Assembly (NCBI GenBank): GCA_002421985.1
Contig: DISF01000086.1
Span: forward strand, 1 to 18,315
Direction: 5' to 3'
Length of the DNA stretch: 18,315 nt
Origin: Roseovarius sp. UBA6217
GTDB lineage: Bacteria > Pseudomonadota > Alphaproteobacteria > Rhodobacterales > Rhodobacteraceae
Shown: one piece after another, positions 15,949-18,315 of the stretch
Numbering within the stretch: position 1 is the first letter of the stretch
How the letters are laid out: the number at the start of each line of letters is the position of its first letter
The notes under the pieces: model-generated
The model's input: the letters and a program-made list of their open reading frames with translations, nothing else
The model's database searches: none
Told to the model about the DNA's origin: nothing
Position numbers and translations under genes: made by a program

Positions 15949-16940
15949 CGCTCTCCTCTCAGCAGGGGCATCCCGAGGGCGGCGCGGTCGGCGTGGCCGG
16001 GGGGCGCGTCGGTGCGAACCCCGATGCGCAGCCGGGCCGAGCGCGCGCGCGGGTTGGCGGCAAGCTCGTCTGCGTCGGCGGCGATGGGCTTGCGCGAGGG
16101 CAGGGTGAATTGCGGCGCGCTGCGCGGCGCGTCGGGGGCGTGGCGGCTGCCGCCGCCACCCAGCCCGGCGCGATCCTGCAAGAACCGTTTCGCGATCCGG
16201 TCCTCGATGGAATGGAAGGTGACAACCGCAAGCCGCCCGCCGGGCACAAGCGCACGCTCTGCCGCCTCCAGCCCCGCGACAAGCGCACCGTATTCGTCGT
16301 TGACGGCGATGCGGATGGCCTGAAAGCTGCGGGTGGCCGGGTGCGCCTGCCCCGGCTTGGGGCGCGGCAGGCAGCGCTCGACGATAGCGGCGAGCCGCGC
16401 GGTGGTCTCTATGGGTGCTGTGGCGCGGGCGCGGCCAATGGCGCGCGCGATGCGGCGGCTGGCGCGTTCCTCGCCGTAAAGAAACAGGATATCGGCCAGC
16501 TCGTCCTCGGGCGCGGTATTGACCAGATCGGCGGCGCTCGGCCCCTCCTGGCTCATCCGCATGTCGAGCGGGCCATCGGCGCGGAAGGAAAAGCCGCGCT
16601 CGGGCCGGTCAAGCTGCATCGACGACACGCCGAGATCGAGCACCACCCCGTCAAGCGCCCCGGCATACGCGTCCAGTTGCGCGAAATTGCCCTGCACGAG
16701 GGTCAGCCGCTCGCCATACTTTGCGCCCCAGCCTTGCGCCATCTCGATTGCCAGCGGGTCGCGATCCACGCCGATGACGCGATCCGCGCCCGCATCCAGA
16801 AGCGCGCGCGCATATCCGCCCGCGCCCAGCGTGCCATCAAGCCAGATGCCGCGCACCGGGGCCACGGCGGCCAGCAGCGGGCGCAGCAGGACGGGGATAT
16901 GCGGGGCAGGGGGCGGCGGTGTGGCGGCGGCAGCGGCCAT
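15945..16940 (-). CDS. rsmH: 16S rRNA m4C1402 methyltransferase RsmH (MraW)
   Basis: 331 residues. It uses S-adenosylmethionine to N4-methylate C1402 of 16S rRNA in the decoding centre. Visible family motifs are HIPVLL (14-19), the SAM loop DGTLGAGGYA (35-44), VDRDP (58-62), LDLGVSSMQLDRPERGFSF (101-119), DGPLDMRM (122-129), AIRIAVNDE and VVTFHSIEDRI. The length is slightly above the usual ~310 because of an Ala/Pro-rich N-terminal stretch (MAAAAATPPPPAP) before the conserved start; no better internal start is seen. It begins 3 bp after mraZ and overlaps ftsL by ATGA. Confidence 0.96.
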   Translation of the reverse strand: MAAAAATPPPPAPHIPVLLRPLLAAVAPVRGIWLDGTLGAGGYARALLDAGADRVIGVDRDPLAIEMAQGWGAKYGERLTLVQGNFAQLDAYAGALDGVVLDLGVSSMQLDRPERGFSFRADGPLDMRMSQEGPSAADLVNTAPEDELADILFLYGEERASRRIARAIGRARATAPIETTARLAAIVERCLPRPKPGQAHPATRSFQAIRIAVNDEYGALVAGLEAAERALVPGGRLAVVTFHSIEDRIAKRFLQDRAGLGGGGSRHAPDAPRSAPQFTLPSRKPIAADADELAANPRARSARLRIGVRTDAPPGHADRAALGMPLLRGER

Positions 16941-16943
16941 CGC

Positions 16944-17447
16944 TCAGGTGCCTTCGGGCTGGTCGAGCAGGATCAGCGGATCGAAATCCTCGGGGAATTC
17001 ATCCAGCCATTCCTGGGTCTTGGCGAGTTCCTCGGCCTCATAGGTTTCGGGCTTCCAGATCTGGAACGTGTCGCCGGCGGCGATAAAGAACGCCTCATTC
17101 TCAAGGTCGATCTTGCGGCGCAGCTTGGCAGGCAGCACCAGCCGCCCGGTCTCGTCCACCGATGTGGGAAAGCTCTGGCCGTGAAACAGCCGCTGAAGAT
17201 GCTTGCGCGCGTTCGAGCCACGGGGCAGGGCGGCGATCTTGGCATCCACTTCCTGCATCGCCTCGACCGTGTAGCATTCGAGATAATGGCGGCGGTGATC
17301 GCCGTAGACGATGATAAGCTCGGGTGGCAGGCCCTCGGTCCAGTTCGGGTCAGACGCCTCGATCACACGGCGAAACAAGGCCGGGATCGACACCCTGCCT
17401 TTTCCATCCACCTTGTGGAGGCTCTCGCCCCTGAAAATCCGGCCCAC
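16944..17447 (-). CDS. mraZ: Transcriptional regulator MraZ
   Basis: 167 residues with two SpoVT/AbrB-like swapped-hairpin modules: HKVDGKGRVSIPALFRR (11-27) and TSVDETGRLVLPAKLRRKI (95-113). In E. coli MraZ forms a ring-like oligomer and represses its own dcw operon by binding spaced TGGGN repeats. I chose the GTG at 17447 because it gives VGRIFRGESLHKVDGKG, the family N-terminus; the frame stays open to another GTG at 17528, but that extension runs through a strong leader hairpin and shows no family similarity. It is the first gene of the operon, with a leader of ~270 nt from the proposed promoter. Confidence 0.93.
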   Translation of the reverse strand: MGRIFRGESLHKVDGKGRVSIPALFRRVIEASDPNWTEGLPPELIIVYGDHRRHYLECYTVEAMQEVDAKIAALPRGSNARKHLQRLFHGQSFPTSVDETGRLVLPAKLRRKIDLENEAFFIAAGDTFQIWKPETYEAEELAKTQEWLDEFPEDFDPLILLDQPEGT

Positions 17448-17499
17448 TGTCCCGTTGGTCCCTTGTTGCGCCCCCGCGTTGCGAATTCCGTCCCCCGGA

Positions 17500-17711
17500 T
17501 ACGAAACGGCGGGTTGATCTGCTGCCACTGATCAACCCGCCGCCCTCGTCCCGCATCTGCGGGGTTTCCGACTGCGCGCGCCACCTGGGGGGATGTCTGC
17601 TCGCTCGCGCGCCGGATCTCGTCGTTCGATGAAGGCGGGTGCCTGTATGAAACCTGACTTGGGAGTTTTCGGGGTCTTGCTGCCCCTCTGTGATCCCGTC
17701 CTCATCTTGTG
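17500..17711 (-). ncRNA. upsM: Candidate UpsM-like sRNA from the mraZ 5' leader
   Basis: From a candidate transcription start near 17711 to the T-rich end of a strong hairpin near 17502, the mraZ leader spans about 210 nt and ends ~55 nt before the mraZ GTG. In Rhodobacter sphaeroides the dcw operon has an unusually long leader that yields the abundant sRNA UpsM by premature termination upstream of mraZ (established). Position, approximate length and a terminator-like end all match here. A second small palindrome, CCCGCATCTGCGGG (17550-17563), lies inside. I compared architecture only, not sequence, so homology is inferred. Confidence 0.5.
17507..17542 (-). terminator. Perfect 13-bp leader hairpin (attenuator/terminator)
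   Basis: CGGCGGGTTGATC (17507-17519) and GATCAACCCGCCG (17530-17542) pair perfectly around a 10-base loop. On the minus strand the stem is followed directly by TTTCGT, a short T-tract. It lies 60-95 bases upstream of the mraZ start. This suggests partial transcription termination inside the leader; an alternative is a protective or RNase-processing stem. Confidence 0.65.
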
Positions 17712-17717
17712 ATCCAG

Positions 17718-17744
17718 ATAATATGGGAAATGCTCCCATGACAA
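17718..17744 (-). promoter_or_regulatory. Candidate mraZ (dcw) promoter with palindromic spacer
   Basis: On the minus strand TTGTCA (17744-17739) is followed by 15 bases and TATTAT (17723-17718), a plausible sigma-70-type pair, though the spacer is short. The spacer is TGGGA-GCATT-TCCCA, an inverted repeat that extends to ATGGGA/TCCCAT. A further TTGACA lies at 17758-17753. E. coli MraZ binds TGGGN units with 5-base gaps as direct repeats; here the units face each other, so MraZ autorepression is possible but uncertain. Confidence 0.45.
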
Positions 17745-17893
17745 CTGTTTTTTGTCAAAACTGGCGCATGATCTTGTTCTGGAGGGGTGTCTCAAACAAT
17801 ATTTGGCATCCAGCTTTTGGGTTTCAGGGCGTATATGGATGTGTTTTTGGTAACAATCACAATATATGCGAATAGAGCAAGCTGGCCAGAATA

Positions 17894-18065
17894 TCCCATG
17901 ATTTCCAAGATAAGGCTAAAAACGGCCCGGATATGGCCCTGAACTCCCGCCGAATCCGTGGGTCATTCACGCAAATGCTCCGATTTTCGGGCGAATCATC
18001 CGGCGATTGATTCGATTTCGCGGCCCTTGCGGCCTGTGCGGCCGAGGGACGCCCATGATTTCCCA
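17894..18065 (-). repeat. 12-bp direct repeat with TGGGN-type motifs
   Basis: GGAAATCATGGG (minus strand) occurs at 18063-18052 and again at 17906-17895, 157 bp apart, in an AT-richer gap. The distal copy extends to TGGGA-AATCA-TGGGC, a direct TGGGN-N5-TGGGN pair; the proximal copy reads TTGGA-AATCA-TGGGA. They may be extra regulator sites upstream of the dcw promoter. The interval 17448-18195 otherwise holds no convincing gene. Confidence 0.45.
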
Positions 18066-18081
18066 TAAGTGCCGTGATGTC

Positions 18082-18133
18082 CCGTGCCGCACGGTTGTAG
18101 CGCGACTGTTGTAGCGCGACATTGTAGCGCGAC
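18082..18133. repeat. Palindrome plus three near-tandem TTGTAGCGCGAC copies
   Basis: CCGTGC-C-GCACGG (18082-18094) is immediately followed by TTGTAGCGCGAC at 18095-18106, 18109-18120 and 18122-18133, identical 12-mers spaced by 2 and 1 bases. Each unit is itself nearly palindromic (TGT-AGCGCG-ACA). This is too short for CRISPR. It could be an operator cluster or a slippage-born tandem repeat. Confidence 0.6.
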
Positions 18134-18195
18134 ATTCTATTTTACAGTGAAAAACAGTCTATATTGCAGCATCCGATTTTCGCAAAGCGGGCCGT

Positions 18196-18315
18196 TCAAT
18201 GGGGGGTCAATGCCCTCTTGATCTGCCGCATATTCCACGCCACCACGCCCGCGATGCCCGCCGCCATGACTGCCACGGGAAGGATGGACCCGGCCCACCA
18301 TTGCAGCGCCCCGGC
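18196..18315 (-). CDS. C-terminal fragment of a membrane protein (5' end outside window)
   Basis: The minus strand is open from the window edge to a TGA at 18196-18198, giving 39 residues that start AGALQWWAGSILPVAVMAAG and end VVAWNMRQIKRALTPH. The segment SILPVAVMAAGIAGVVAW is a good membrane helix, followed by a positively charged tail that would lie in the cytoplasm. Codon third positions are G/C-rich, as in the neighbouring genes, while GC content drops just past the stop, supporting this frame. The family cannot be told from so little. It is on the same strand as the dcw operon, ~750 bp upstream of mraZ. Confidence 0.55.
   Translation of the reverse strand, partial: AGALQWWAGSILPVAVMAAGIAGVVAWNMRQIKRALTPH

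Noticed and set aside
17448..17528. 27-codon N-terminal extension of mraZ from the GTG at 17528
   Set aside because: It would be translated through the 13-bp hairpin and has no similarity to MraZ N-termini; the GTG at 17447 gives the family start.
18095..18133. CRISPR array
   Set aside because: The 12-bp units are separated by only one or two bases, with no spacers and no cas genes nearby.
17857..18135. 92-codon minus-strand open frame upstream of mraZ
   Set aside because: Its first codons are made of the TTGTAGCGCGAC repeats, it has no clear ribosome binding site, its base composition is lower in GC than real genes here, and it covers the GANTC and TGGG motifs. I treat it as non-coding, though a conserved small protein cannot be excluded.

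Overview
The window is GC-rich, densely coding chromosomal DNA that looks like an alphaproteobacterium of the order Rhodobacterales (Rhodobacter/Roseobacter group). Supporting this are the order of the cell-wall and division genes, a GapR-type (DUF2312) protein, a LexA-box-like GAAC-N7-AAAC element before an imuA gene, and a long mraZ leader that resembles the UpsM sRNA leader of Rhodobacter sphaeroides. These assignments come from reading the sequence and translations; no database search was run.

Left part (1-5074): the last 42 codons of acetyl-CoA synthetase (acs) end in a hairpin. A REP-like hairpin and a LexA-like box follow, then imuA, which here has no imuB or dnaE2 behind it. In place of imuB is a 480-bp scar holding two unrelated coding-like relics, one of them from an Eco57I-type adenine methyltransferase. 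Next come an enoyl-CoA hydratase/3-hydroxyacyl-CoA dehydrogenase-like fusion with several apparently degenerate active-site motifs, a small two-helix membrane protein on the minus strand, gapR, and a secreted Sel1-repeat protein on the minus strand.

Middle (5244-9678): a membrane-anchored, Pro/Ala-rich protein with a conserved C-terminal domain that I do not recognise runs divergently from the Sel1 gene. A repeat/terminator region follows. A two-gene minus-strand unit then encodes two exported proteins: one with a phosphodiester-glycosidase (NAGPA)-like domain and one with a cysteine-rich SUMF1/FGE-like domain lacking the catalytic cysteines.

Right part (9802-17447, minus strand): the first half of the dcw cluster in the order mraZ-rsmH-ftsL-ftsI-murE-murF-mraY. 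Most junctions overlap by 1-4 bases, so this is one operon making lipid II precursors and the early divisome. The cluster stops after mraY; murD, ftsW and murG are not adjacent.

Upstream of mraZ, 17448-18195 is a 748-bp stretch with no convincing gene but much structure: a perfect 13-bp hairpin in the leader, a candidate promoter whose spacer is a TGGGA-N5-TCCCA palindrome, a 12-bp direct repeat carrying TGGGN-type motifs, three GANTC sites within 62 bp, and three near-tandem copies of TTGTAGCGCGAC. I read the leader as an UpsM-like sRNA/attenuator controlling the dcw operon. The window ends in the C-terminus of a minus-strand membrane protein.
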